A stretch of DNA of 64,000 nt from assembly GCF_004114535.1 (NCBI RefSeq), contig NZ_LBJC01000024.1, forward strand, positions 372,001 to 436,000, written 5' to 3'. Under the pieces are notes generated by a model. The model worked only from the letters and a program-made list of their open reading frames with translations, was not told where the DNA came from and did not search any database. Below, in pieces: positions 1 through 7,647 of this stretch; the stretch's first letter is position 1; each line of letters starts with the position of its first letter. The position numbers and the translations under genes are program-made. Source of the stretch: Bradyrhizobium nanningense. GTDB taxonomy: Bacteria > Pseudomonadota > Alphaproteobacteria > Rhizobiales > Xanthobacteraceae.

Positions 1-1
1 A

Positions 2-934
2 CTCCTGATGCTGCTGTCGCAGCGAAGTGCGCGACTAGCGACGCCGCTGCGCGTCAGTTTCGACAAGGAGATGCGCGGTTTCTTCGCCAAGGCCATTCCC
101 GGCATGATCGCAAGCTCCGGACCGCAATGGCTGATGGTGGCCGGTGCGATCATCGCATCCGCGACGCCGTCCGCGGTGTCCTGGCTCTATTTCGCCAACC
201 GGCTGATCGAACTGCCGCTCGGGATCGTCGGTGTCGCCATGGGCACCGTGCTGGTGCCGGAGCTGACGCGCGCCGTCGCCAGCTCCGATCGCGAGGCGGT
301 GGCGCATGCCGAATCGCGCGCGCTGGAGCTGGCGGCCGGGCTGGCGCTGCCCGCCACGCTCGGCCTCATCGTGCTGGCCGAGCCGATCGTGCGGCTGCTG
401 TTCGAGCATGGCGCTTTCGGCGCCGAGGACAGCATGGCGACCGCGCATGCGCTGATGTGGCTGGCGCTGGGCCTGCCGGGCCACGTGCTAATCAAGGCAC
501 TGTCGCCGGCCTTCTATGCTCGCAGCGACACGATGACGCCGCTCACGGCCACGGCCAAGGGTTTTGCGGTCGCTGTCGTGCTTGCCGTGTTGCTCGGCCA
601 TTTTTTCGGCGCGAGCGGGATCGCGGCGGGCATCGCGGCCGGCGCCTGGAGCAGCGCGCTCTCGCTGCTCCGGAAAGGTGCGGCCGAGTTCGGCTTCTCG
701 GTCGACGCCGCTGCCCGCAACCGGCTGCCGCGGATCGTGCTCGCCGCGGCTGCGATGGGCGCCCTGCTCTGGCTGACCACAGGCCTCGTGCCCTCGGAGG
801 CGCACAGCCTCGTCTGCTTCATCGTGCTGGGCCTGCAAATCGGGGCCGGGATCGCGGTCTATGGCCTGCTGCTGCAAATCCTCGGCGCGGCCTCGTGGCG
901 CGAGGCGGTTACCGCGTTGAAACGGTCCAGCTAA
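2..934 (+). CDS. murJ: Lipid II flippase MurJ (MviN), C-terminal part
   Basis: The reading frame is already open at the left edge, so this is about the last 310 residues of a protein that is normally around 510 residues. The segment is made of successive hydrophobic helices, including one near WLMVAGAIIASATPSAVSW and the stretch GIVGVAMGTVLVPELTRAV, which is characteristic of the MurJ/MviN family of the MOP superfamily. MurJ moves lipid-linked peptidoglycan precursor (lipid II) across the inner membrane. The gene ends 81 bases before trpS and on the same strand, an arrangement common in alphaproteobacteria. The N-terminal helices and the start codon lie outside the window. Confidence 0.93.
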   Translation, partial: LLMLLSQRSARLATPLRVSFDKEMRGFFAKAIPGMIASSGPQWLMVAGAIIASATPSAVSWLYFANRLIELPLGIVGVAMGTVLVPELTRAVASSDREAVAHAESRALELAAGLALPATLGLIVLAEPIVRLLFEHGAFGAEDSMATAHALMWLALGLPGHVLIKALSPAFYARSDTMTPLTATAKGFAVAVVLAVLLGHFFGASGIAAGIAAGAWSSALSLLRKGAAEFGFSVDAAARNRLPRIVLAAAAMGALLWLTTGLVPSEAHSLVCFIVLGLQIGAGIAVYGLLLQILGAASWREAVTALKRSS

Positions 935-1015
935 ACCACGCGCCCAGCGAAATACTCTTGACGAGGCAGCGCCGCTGTTGGAAACGACGGCCGAATACCT
1001 ATGGGAAGGCTTACC

Positions 1016-2068
1016 ATGCCATTCGTTGAACGGGTCTTTTCGGGCGTCCAGCCGACGGGCAATCTGCACCTCGGCAACTATCTCGGCGCGATCGTCAACT
1101 TCGTGAAGATGCAGGAAACCCACAGCTGCATCTATTGCGTCGTCGACATGCACGCGATCACGCAAGGCGTCGACGTCTGGGGCGGTCCGGCCGAGCTCAC
1201 GCGCAACACCCGCGAGGTCACCGCGGCGTTCATCGCAGCCGGCATCGATCCCAAGAAGCACATCGTGTTCAACCAGAGCCAGGTCTCGGGCCATGCCGAG
1301 CTCGCCTGGATCTTCAATTGCGTCGCGCGCATGGGCTGGCTCGGCCGCATGACCCAGTTCAAGGAGAAGGCCGGCAAGGACCGTGAGAACGCCTCGGTCG
1401 GGCTGTTCGACTATCCCGTGCTGATGGCCGCCGACATCCTGCTGTACCGCGCCACCCATGTTCCGGTTGGCGAGGACCAGAAGCAGCATCTCGAGCTCTC
1501 ACGCGACATCGCGCAGAAGTTCAACAACGACTTCGCCGATTCCATCCGCGCGCAAGGCGCCAATGACGGTCTGTTCTTCCCGTTGCCGGAGCCGCTGATC
1601 ACGGGCCCGGCAACGCGCGTGATGAGCTTGCGCGACGGTACCAAGAAGATGTCGAAGTCCGATGCGTCGGACAATTCGCGCATCAATTTGACCGACGACG
1701 CCGACACCATCGCGCAGAAGATCCGTAAGGCGAAGACCGACCCGGAACCGCTGCCGACCGAGGAGAAGGGCCTCGAAGCGCGTCCCGAAGCCGACAATCT
1801 CGTCGGCATCTTCGCCGCGCTCTCCGGCCGCTCCAAAGCGGACGTGCTGCGCGAATTCGGAGGCGGCCAGTTCTCCAGCTTCAAGAACGCGCTGGCGGAG
1901 CTGTGCGTCACCAAGCTGGCGCCGATTGCGGGCGAGATGAAGCGTCTCGTCGCCGACCCCGGCCATATCGACGCGATCCTGAACGACGGCTCCGACCGGG
2001 CCCGCGCGCTCGCCGACGAGACGATGAAGCTCTCCAAGGACATCGTCGGCTTCATCCACCGGCGCTGA
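1016..2068 (+). CDS. trpS: Tryptophan--tRNA ligase
   Basis: This is a class I aminoacyl-tRNA synthetase that charges tRNA-Trp in the cytoplasm. The ATP-binding HIGH-type motif is HLGN at residues 18-21, inside the TrpS signature GVQPTGNLHLGNYLGA. The second signature KMSKS is at residues 211-215. The length of 350 residues is normal. An ATG at 1001 is in frame, but the start at 1016 is preferred: GGAAGG at 1004-1009 sits about 7 bases before it, and the protein then begins directly at the conserved N-terminus (MPFVERVFSGVQPTG). A palindromic repeat begins directly after the stop codon. Confidence 0.97.
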   Translation: MPFVERVFSGVQPTGNLHLGNYLGAIVNFVKMQETHSCIYCVVDMHAITQGVDVWGGPAELTRNTREVTAAFIAAGIDPKKHIVFNQSQVSGHAELAWIFNCVARMGWLGRMTQFKEKAGKDRENASVGLFDYPVLMAADILLYRATHVPVGEDQKQHLELSRDIAQKFNNDFADSIRAQGANDGLFFPLPEPLITGPATRVMSLRDGTKKMSKSDASDNSRINLTDDADTIAQKIRKAKTDPEPLPTEEKGLEARPEADNLVGIFAALSGRSKADVLREFGGGQFSSFKNALAELCVTKLAPIAGEMKRLVADPGHIDAILNDGSDRARALADETMKLSKDIVGFIHRR

Positions 2069-2167
2069 AGCATGATCCGGAAAAGTGCGCAGCGGTTTTC
2101 CGAAAAGATCATGCTTAAACAACGACCTAAAGCGCGATGGCGATTCATCCTAATTGCATCGCGCTTT
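2069..2167. repeat. Composite palindromic repeat (AGCATGATC family) after trpS
   Basis: Two hairpins lie in tandem immediately after the trpS stop. The first has arms AGCATGATCCGGAAAA (2069-2084) and TTTTCCG...GATCATGCT (2096-2115). The second has perfect 11-base arms AAAGCGCGATG (2129-2139) and CATCGCGCTTT (2157-2167). I recognise this element as a high-copy intergenic palindrome of Bradyrhizobium and relatives. It could also act as a transcript end for trpS, but there is no T-run typical of an intrinsic terminator. Confidence 0.7.
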
Positions 2168-2262
2168 GCAGACGGCCGGCGCCTGAGCGCCGACCCGCAT
2201 CTCCTCTCCCCAAGCTTGCGGGAGTGTGGCAGCATGCCGTCCCTGCACATTCCGGGACATGC

Positions 2263-2757
2263 ATGACCAGCAAGCGACTTTGCTACGAGCCGGGTCACAA
2301 GCCCAAATGCCTCGTCATCGTCGATGACACCGCCGAATGGGATCGCGCGGTCTATTATGCCAGCCGCTGGGCGATCCGCGCCGGTGGCGGCGTGGTGATG
2401 CTGCGTATCATCGAGCCCGAGCAGCAGAGCCAGGAATGGCTGGGGGTCGCCGACATCATGCGCGCCGAGGCGCAGGAAGCGGCGGAGGCCGCGCTCGACC
2501 GCGCCGCGGGCCGTGCCAACGGCATCGCCGCGATCACCCCGGAGCGGGTGATCCGCGAGGGCGCGCCGATGGAACAATTGCTCGCCGTGATCGACGAGGA
2601 CCCCGACATCGCAATGCTGGTGCTCGCCGCCAATCCCGGCGCGGAGGGGCCAGGGCCGCTGGTCGCACTGCTCGCGCACGCGGTGGGGACGTTCCCGATT
2701 CCCGTGACCATCATTTCCGGCGCGCTCAGCGACCAAAGCGTGGATTCGCTGTCGTAG
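2263..2757 (+). CDS. Universal stress protein family (UspA-like)
   Basis: This 164-residue cytoplasmic protein has the Usp fold pattern: an N-terminal beta strand with an acidic end (CLVIVDDTAEWDRAVYYASRW), then LRIIEPEQQ, and a C-terminal strand ending in PIPVTIISG. Usp proteins are small alpha/beta stress-linked proteins, some of which bind ATP. The usual G-x2-G-x9-G(S/T) nucleotide motif is not clean here (AANPGAEGPGPLVAL), so ATP binding is uncertain. The ATG at 2263 was chosen because the upstream in-frame extension (from 2137) crosses the intergenic repeat and does not look like Usp. No partner gene is evident. Confidence 0.8.
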   Translation: MTSKRLCYEPGHKPKCLVIVDDTAEWDRAVYYASRWAIRAGGGVVMLRIIEPEQQSQEWLGVADIMRAEAQEAAEAALDRAAGRANGIAAITPERVIREGAPMEQLLAVIDEDPDIAMLVLAANPGAEGPGPLVALLAHAVGTFPIPVTIISGALSDQSVDSLS

Positions 2758-2768
2758 CGGCGGTGCCT

Positions 2769-2806
2769 CTTACCCTCCCCCCTTGCGGCCCTCCAGGAGA
2801 GGGTAA
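2769..2806. repeat. Small inverted repeat after the Usp gene
   Basis: The octamers TTACCCTC (2770-2777) and GAGGGTAA (2799-2806) can pair around a loop of about 21 bases, 12 bases after the stop codon of the Usp gene. There is no T-run. It may be a fragment of the CCCTCTCC-type intergenic repeat also seen at 26524-26646. Confidence 0.4.
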
Positions 2807-2933
2807 AGCGGAGCCAACCCTCTGAATTCGTGGACTAATATCGTACCTTCCCCTTGATCGTGCGTTCGCCGTCGCCATCTGCTAGGGAATGGAGCACGCG
2901 CCGGCCTTGAACCGGCGACGTCTGGAGAAAACC

Positions 2934-3503
2934 ATGTTCATTCAAACCGAAGCCACCCCCAATCCCGCCACGCTGAAGTTCATTCCCGGCCGCGTCGTGG
3001 TCGACGGCAGCCCGATGGAATTTTCGAGCCGCGAAGCCGCAGGCCGCTCGCCGCTGGCCGAAAAGCTGTTCGAGGTGCCCGGCGTCACCGGCGTGTTCTA
3101 TGGATCGGATTTCATCACCGTGACCAAGGCGAGCGGCGAATGGCAGCAGCTCAAGCCCGCGATCCTCGGTGCCATCATGGAGCACTACATGTCCGGCGCG
3201 CCGCTGCTCGCGGACGGCGCGGCTGCCGATGATGCTGATCTGGACGACGAGGACGAGTTCTTCGACGAGGCCGACGCCGAGACGGTCGACATGATCAAGG
3301 ATCTGATCGAGACCCGCGTGCGGCCGGCGGTCGCCAACGACGGCGGCGACATCACATTCCGCGGGTTCAAGGACGGTATCGTCTATCTCAACATGAAGGG
3401 CGCCTGCTCCGGCTGCCCGTCATCGACCGCGACGCTCCAGCACGGCATCCAGAACCTGCTCAAGCATTTCGTGCCCGACGTGGTCGAAGTCCGGCCGATG
3501 TAG
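2934..3503 (+). CDS. NifU family Fe-S cluster carrier (NfuA-like)
   Basis: This 189-residue protein has two domains. Residues 1-90 form the Nfu N-terminal (Scaffold) domain, starting MFIQTEATPNPATLKFIPG. Residues 115-189 form the NifU C-terminal domain with the cluster-binding CxxC (Cys158, Cys161 in KGACSGCPSS). A very acidic linker (residues 99-116) separates them. Proteins with this architecture receive a 4Fe-4S cluster and pass it to target enzymes. MiaB, an Fe-S enzyme encoded at 6249-7643, is a possible client in the same region, but this is inference. The ATG at 2934 was preferred over the upstream one at 2889 because the family begins MFIQTE. Confidence 0.93.
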   Translation: MFIQTEATPNPATLKFIPGRVVVDGSPMEFSSREAAGRSPLAEKLFEVPGVTGVFYGSDFITVTKASGEWQQLKPAILGAIMEHYMSGAPLLADGAAADDADLDDEDEFFDEADAETVDMIKDLIETRVRPAVANDGGDITFRGFKDGIVYLNMKGACSGCPSSTATLQHGIQNLLKHFVPDVVEVRPM

Positions 3504-3513
3504 GCGAGCTGCC

Positions 3514-3601
3514 GTAGGGTGGGCAAAGCGAAGCGTGCCCACCTGCTCTCTCGGCGACAAAAGTGGTGGGCACGGCGCAAGAGCGCCTTTGCCCACCCTA
3601 C
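3514..3601. repeat. Dispersed palindrome, GTAGGGTGGGCAAAG family
   Basis: The outer arms are perfect 15-mers, GTAGGGTGGGCAAAG (3514-3528) and CTTTGCCCACCCTAC (3587-3601). An inner pair, GTGCCCACC (3535-3543) and GGTGGGCAC (3565-3573), is nested inside. A shortened copy of the same family occurs at 34971-35012 (GGTGGGCACGGCGC, then GCGCCTTTGCCCACCCTACG). It lies between the Nfu-like gene and tsaB. Confidence 0.8.
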
Positions 3602-3630
3602 GAAATGCAGCGCTCTCAGAGGCAACAAAT

Positions 3631-3704
3631 AGCGAATGACGAATGGCGGATAGGCGTGTGGTCCGCTAAACTATTCGCCATTCGCCACTCGCCATTCGCT
3701 TTTT
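3631..3704 (+). repeat. Hairpin with T-run directly before tsaB
   Basis: The 5' arm AGCGAATG plus CGAATGGCGGATAG (3631-3653) pairs with CTATTCGCCATTCG plus CATTCGCT (3671-3700), leaving one mismatch and a bulge. The 3' arm is followed by TTTTT up to 3704, and the tsaB ATG is at 3706. The shape is that of an intrinsic terminator, but it could equally be an inserted GCGAATGGCGAAT-type repeat. No Shine-Dalgarno sequence is visible before tsaB. Confidence 0.6.
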
Positions 3705-3705
3705 C

Positions 3706-4401
3706 ATGCTGATCCTCGCCATCGATACCGCGCTCGACGCCTGCTCCGTCGCCGTGCTCGACACCGAAACGGCCGAGCTCCTTGCGCAGGAGCAGCTTCT
3801 GATGAAGCGCGGCCACGCCGAGGCCTTGATGCCGATGATCGCGCGCGTCATGCAAGCGGCCGATCTCGCCTTCACCTCGCTCGACCGCATCGCGGTCACC
3901 GTGGGCCCCGGAAGTTTCACCGGCCTGCGTGTCGGCATTTCGGCGGCGCGCGGCCTTGCGCTCGCGGCCGAGCGGCCGGCGATCGGCCTCACCACCTTGT
4001 CGGCCTATGCCGCCACAATCGTCGGCCAGAGCAAATCGGCGCCCGTGATCTCCGCGATCGACGCGCGGCACGACCACGTTTATTTCCAGATCGTCGCCGG
4101 CGACGGCAGCCAATTGGTGCGGCCGCGCGTCGCTTCCATCGACGAGGCGATCGCCGCCTCGCAGTTCGGCGCGCCGCATCTGGTCGGCAATGCGGCAAAC
4201 ATCCTCGCCGAGCGCTGGCCGAAAGATGGCGAGCAGCCGGTCGCCGTCGACGCGCAAGCAGCGCCCGATATCGGCTGGGTCGCATGGCTCGGCGCTGCGG
4301 CCGATCCCGAGACAAATCCGGCGCGGCCGTTCTACCTGAAGGCACCCGACGCCAAGCCCGCCGCAGCTCCGCCGCTCGCAGCACAAGCCGCAACCTCATG
4401 A
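3706..4401 (+). CDS. tsaB: tRNA threonylcarbamoyladenosine biosynthesis protein TsaB
   Basis: TsaB is the non-catalytic partner of TsaD in making t6A37 on ANN-decoding tRNAs. The ASKHA-fold N-terminus MLILAIDTALDACSVAVLD and the family signature VGPGSFTGLRVGISAARGLAL are clear. The 231-residue length is normal. The start codon is fixed by the conserved beginning of the protein. The stop overlaps the start of rimI by 4 bases, a pairing seen in many alphaproteobacteria. The partner TsaE is also encoded in this window, as the N-terminal part of the fusion at 55118; TsaD is not in the window. Confidence 0.95.
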   Translation: MLILAIDTALDACSVAVLDTETAELLAQEQLLMKRGHAEALMPMIARVMQAADLAFTSLDRIAVTVGPGSFTGLRVGISAARGLALAAERPAIGLTTLSAYAATIVGQSKSAPVISAIDARHDHVYFQIVAGDGSQLVRPRVASIDEAIAASQFGAPHLVGNAANILAERWPKDGEQPVAVDAQAAPDIGWVAWLGAAADPETNPARPFYLKAPDAKPAAAPPLAAQAATS

Positions 4402-4883
4402 TGAGATGGCTGTCGGAATGGTGGCGCGGCGGCACCGCCGCCGTCGAGCCAGCCTCCGCGCGCGACGCCGCGCGCCTGGCGCAGCTGCACGGCACCTCCT
4501 TCGCACATGGCTGGGGCGAAGGCGAATTCGAGACTATGCTCAGTGAGCGCAACACGCTGGTGCACCGCTTGCGCCTGGGACGCAGGATCATCGGCTTCGC
4601 GGTGTCCCGGATCGGTGCGGACGAAGCGGAAATCCTCTCGATCGCGGTGGACGAGGCCTATCGCGGCCGTGGCCTCTCCCGCACGCTGCTGATGACCCAT
4701 CTCGGCCACCTCGCGGGGCGCGGCGTCCGCACAATATTTCTCGAGGTCGAGGAAAACAACCAGCCGGCGCGGCGGCTCTACGCCGGGTGCGGATTCATGG
4801 TGGTCGGGCGCCGCGAACGCTATTATAAGCAGCCGAACGGGGAACAATTGAACGCCCTTCTGATGCGACGTGACTTGTCGTAA
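4398..4883 (+). CDS. rimI: Ribosomal protein S18 alanine N-acetyltransferase (RimI-like GNAT)
   Basis: This 161-residue GNAT acetyltransferase has the acetyl-CoA binding signature SIAVDEAYRGRGLSRTLLMTHL and the family C-terminal block FLEVEENNQPARRLYAGCGF. RimI acetylates the N-terminus of ribosomal protein S18. The function is assigned from the match to the family and the tsaB-rimI context, with the genes overlapping in an ATGA (4398-4401). Substrate specificity in this organism is inferred. Confidence 0.9.
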   Translation: MMRWLSEWWRGGTAAVEPASARDAARLAQLHGTSFAHGWGEGEFETMLSERNTLVHRLRLGRRIIGFAVSRIGADEAEILSIAVDEAYRGRGLSRTLLMTHLGHLAGRGVRTIFLEVEENNQPARRLYAGCGFMVVGRRERYYKQPNGEQLNALLMRRDLS

Positions 4884-4922
4884 CATTGGTGGCAGAAAGC
4901 GCCCCCGCCAGGCAGACAAACA

Positions 4923-5378
4923 ATGACCGCACTGAAACCTTCTTCCGCATCCAAGGCGTCCGGCATCGAGGCGCGCTGTGCCGCCACTGGCATGCGCATG
5001 ACCGAGCAGCGCCGTGTCATCGCCCGCGTGCTTGCGGAGGCGATCGATCACCCCGATGTCGAGGAACTGTACCGGCGCTGCGTCGCCGTCGACGACAAGA
5101 TCTCGATCTCGACTGTCTATCGCACCGTCAAGCTGTTCGAGGACGCCGGCATCATCGAGCGCCATGATTTCCGCGAGGGTCGTGCACGCTACGAGCAGAT
5201 GCGCGACAGCCATCACGACCACCTCATCAATCTGCGCGACGGCAAGGTGATCGAGTTCACCTCCGAGGAGATCGAGAAGCTGCAGGCGGAGATCGCCCGC
5301 AAGCTCGGCTACAAGCTGGTCGACCACCGGCTTGAACTCTATTGCGTCCCGCTCGACGACGACAAGCCCACCAACTAA
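4923..5378 (+). CDS. fur: Fur-family metal-responsive regulator (Fur/Mur)
   Basis: This 151-residue Fur-family repressor has an N-terminal winged helix (TGMRMTEQRRVIARVLAEAIDHPDVEELYRR, then ISISTVYRTVKLFEDAG) and a dimerisation domain with the HHDHLI metal-site motif (His97, His98, His100). The C-terminal CxxC pairs of E. coli Fur are absent; Cys remains only in ELYCVPL, near the C-terminus. In Bradyrhizobium the equivalent protein was described as Fur and later as manganese-responsive Mur, and it acts on the irr promoter. Irr itself is encoded at 38183-38674. The stop is immediately followed by the GTG of the HAD gene. Whether it senses iron or manganese here cannot be read from sequence. 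Confidence 0.9.
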   Translation: MTALKPSSASKASGIEARCAATGMRMTEQRRVIARVLAEAIDHPDVEELYRRCVAVDDKISISTVYRTVKLFEDAGIIERHDFREGRARYEQMRDSHHDHLINLRDGKVIEFTSEEIEKLQAEIARKLGYKLVDHRLELYCVPLDDDKPTN

Positions 5379-6059
5379 GTGCCGGTCGATCTCATCATCT
5401 TCGATTGCGACGGCGTGCTCGTGGACAGCGAGGTGATCTCCTGCCGCGCCCATGCCGATGTGCTGACGCGGCACGGCTATCCGATCACCTCGGAGCAGGT
5501 GTTCGCGCGCTTCCTCGGCCGCTCGACGCGGCAGGCCAATCTCGAAATCGAATCCGAACTCGGCCGAAAACTGCCTGAAGCCTATCACGGCGATCTGCAG
5601 GACGAGCTGTTCCGCTCGTTCGAGGCCGACCTCGAAGCGATCCGCGGCATCCATGAGGTGCTCGACGTGGTGCCTCAACGCGTCTGCGTCGCCTCGAGCG
5701 GCTCGCATCAGCGGATGCAGGTGAGCCTCGGGAGCACCGGCCTCTACGAGCGCCTCGCGCCAAATATCTTCTCAGCCTCACAGGTGACGAACGGCAAGCC
5801 GGCGCCGGACCTGTTCCTGTTCGCGGCAAACGAAATGGGCGTGCCACCCCAGCGCTGCGTCGTGATCGAGGACAGCTTGGCCGGGATTGCCGGCGCGCGG
5901 GCCGCCGGCATGACCGTGTTCGGCTTTTACGGGGGCAGCCATTGCCGCGACGGCTATGCCGAAACGCTGCGCGAGGCCGGCGCCGACCTGGTCTTTGCCG
6001 ACATGCATCGATTGCCGGAGCTGGTCCGGCGGGTCGGGGCGGACGCCCTGGCGGGCTGA
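5379..6059 (+). CDS. HAD-superfamily hydrolase, phosphoglycolate phosphatase-like
   Basis: The 226-residue protein opens with the HAD nucleophile motif DCDGVLVDSE. It continues with motif II (VCVASSGSH), a Lys in GKPAPDLFLFAA and the acidic motif VIEDSLAGIAGARAAGM, all in the order expected of a subfamily I HAD phosphatase with an alpha-helical cap. It probably removes phosphate from a small phosphorylated metabolite. The exact substrate (phosphoglycolate, a sugar phosphate or a nucleotide) is not clear. The GTG start at 5379 abuts the fur/mur stop with no spacer, so the two are likely translated from one message. Confidence 0.87.
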   Translation: MPVDLIIFDCDGVLVDSEVISCRAHADVLTRHGYPITSEQVFARFLGRSTRQANLEIESELGRKLPEAYHGDLQDELFRSFEADLEAIRGIHEVLDVVPQRVCVASSGSHQRMQVSLGSTGLYERLAPNIFSASQVTNGKPAPDLFLFAANEMGVPPQRCVVIEDSLAGIAGARAAGMTVFGFYGGSHCRDGYAETLREAGADLVFADMHRLPELVRRVGADALAG

Positions 6060-6074
6060 TCTTCGCCCCTCGCA

Positions 6075-6169
6075 GTCATTCCGGGGCACGCGCGGCGCGC
6101 GTGAACCCGAAATCAGAGGTTTTTGGCTCGAGATTCCCGGTTCGCCGCTTTGCTGCTCCCCGGAATGAC
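6075..6169. repeat. Palindromic repeat before miaB
   Basis: GTCATTCCGGGG (6075-6086) is the exact reverse complement of CCCCGGAATGAC (6158-6169). The sequence between includes GCGCGGCGCGCG and a CGGGTTC-type segment, as in Bradyrhizobium intergenic repeats. An upstream in-frame extension of miaB (from 6123) would translate part of this element, which argues for the miaB start at 6249. Confidence 0.7.
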
Positions 6170-6248
6170 CGTTTTGGGGCTACTCGCTGGATTTTCGCCT
6201 CTCCAGCCTCTATTTGATGGCCGTCCTCCACCGCCATTTTCGGGTTCC

Positions 6249-7643
6249 ATGACGCCGCCGCGCAAGCTGCACATCAAATCATATGGCTGCCAGATGAACG
6301 TCTACGATGCCCAGCGCATGGTGGACACGCTGGCTCCAGAGGGATTCGTGGAGACGGCCAGCGCCGAGGACGCCGACCTCGTCATCCTCAACACCTGCCA
6401 TATTCGCGAGAAGGCTTCCGAGAAGGTCTATTCCGAGCTCGGCCGCCTGCGCGTCGCCAAGGACGAGGCCGCGCGCGGGGGCCGCGCGATGCAGATCGCG
6501 GTCGCCGGCTGCGTGGCGCAGGCCGAGGGTGAGGAGATCGTGCGCCGCGCGCCTGTCGTGGACGTCGTGGTGGGGCCGCAGAGCTATCATCATCTGCCGA
6601 AGCTCTTGAAGCGCGCCGGGAACGAAGGCCGCGCGATCGAGACCGAATTTCCGGCGGCCGACAAGTTCGGCTTCCTCGCCCAGCCCAAGCCTGACGCCAT
6701 CCGCGCGCGCGGCATTTCCGCTTTCGTCACCGTGCAGGAAGGTTGCGACAAGTTCTGCACCTTCTGCGTCGTGCCGTACACGCGGGGCTCGGAAGTCTCG
6801 CGCCCTGTCGCGAAGATCGTCGACGACGTGAAGCGGCTCGCCGACAACGGCGTGCGCGAGCTCACGCTGATCGGGCAGAACGTCAACGCCTATCACGGCG
6901 AGGGGCCGGACGGGAAAACCTGGCCGCTCGGCCGATTGCTCGAACATCTGGCGACGATTCCCGGCATCGCGCGGCTGCGCTATTCGACCAGCCATCCCCG
7001 CGACGTCGACGACAGCCTGATCGCAGCCCATCGCGATCTCGGTGCCCTGATGCCGTTCGTGCACCTGCCGGTGCAGTCGGGCTCGGACCGGATTCTGGCG
7101 GCGATGAACCGGAAACATACCGCTGATGATTACCGCCGGGTCATCGACCGTTTCCGCACCGCACGCCAAGACATTGCTTTTTCATCAGATTTTATTGTCG
7201 GTTTCCCCGGCGAGAGCGAGCAAGATTTTCTCGCCACCCTCGCGCTTGTCACGCAAATCGGCTACGCTGCGGCTTATTCGTTCAAATATTCCGCCCGGCC
7301 GGGAACGCCGGCCGCGGACATGCAGGAGACGGTGTCCCCCGCCGAGATGGACCAGCGATTGGAGCGGCTCCAGGAACTGATCGACAGCCAGCAATCGGCC
7401 TTCAACAAGGCGGCGATTGGCTCAACGGTCGACGTGCTGTTCGAACGACCGGCGCGCAAGGACGGCCAGATCGTCGGCCGCACCGCCTTCCTCCAGCCCG
7501 CCCATGTGATGGCCTCGCCCGACATCATCGGACAGATCCTGCCTGTGCGGATCGACAGCCTCGAGCGCTACAGTTTTCTCGGCGAGCTCGCCACACCGCG
7601 CGACGGGCGCGAGCCCGCTTTATCGCAAGCCATTGGAGCCTGA
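6249..7643 (+). CDS. miaB: tRNA-2-methylthio-N6-dimethylallyladenosine synthase MiaB
   Basis: MiaB is a radical-SAM methylthiotransferase that modifies A37 of UNN-reading tRNAs. The 464-residue protein has the N-terminal MTTase domain (KSYGCQMNVYDAQRM, LNTCHIREKASEK, VAGCVAQAEG) with three cluster cysteines. It then has the radical-SAM motif CDKFCTFCVVPYTRG and a C-terminal TRAM domain. It needs two 4Fe-4S clusters. The ATG at 6249 leads straight into the conserved N-terminus. It heads the miaB-phoH-ybeY-corC-lnt cluster, a conserved order in alphaproteobacteria. Confidence 0.97.
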   Translation: MTPPRKLHIKSYGCQMNVYDAQRMVDTLAPEGFVETASAEDADLVILNTCHIREKASEKVYSELGRLRVAKDEAARGGRAMQIAVAGCVAQAEGEEIVRRAPVVDVVVGPQSYHHLPKLLKRAGNEGRAIETEFPAADKFGFLAQPKPDAIRARGISAFVTVQEGCDKFCTFCVVPYTRGSEVSRPVAKIVDDVKRLADNGVRELTLIGQNVNAYHGEGPDGKTWPLGRLLEHLATIPGIARLRYSTSHPRDVDDSLIAAHRDLGALMPFVHLPVQSGSDRILAAMNRKHTADDYRRVIDRFRTARQDIAFSSDFIVGFPGESEQDFLATLALVTQIGYAAAYSFKYSARPGTPAADMQETVSPAEMDQRLERLQELIDSQQSAFNKAAIGSTVDVLFERPARKDGQIVGRTAFLQPAHVMASPDIIGQILPVRIDSLERYSFLGELATPRDGREPALSQAIGA

Positions 7644-7647
7644 ACCC

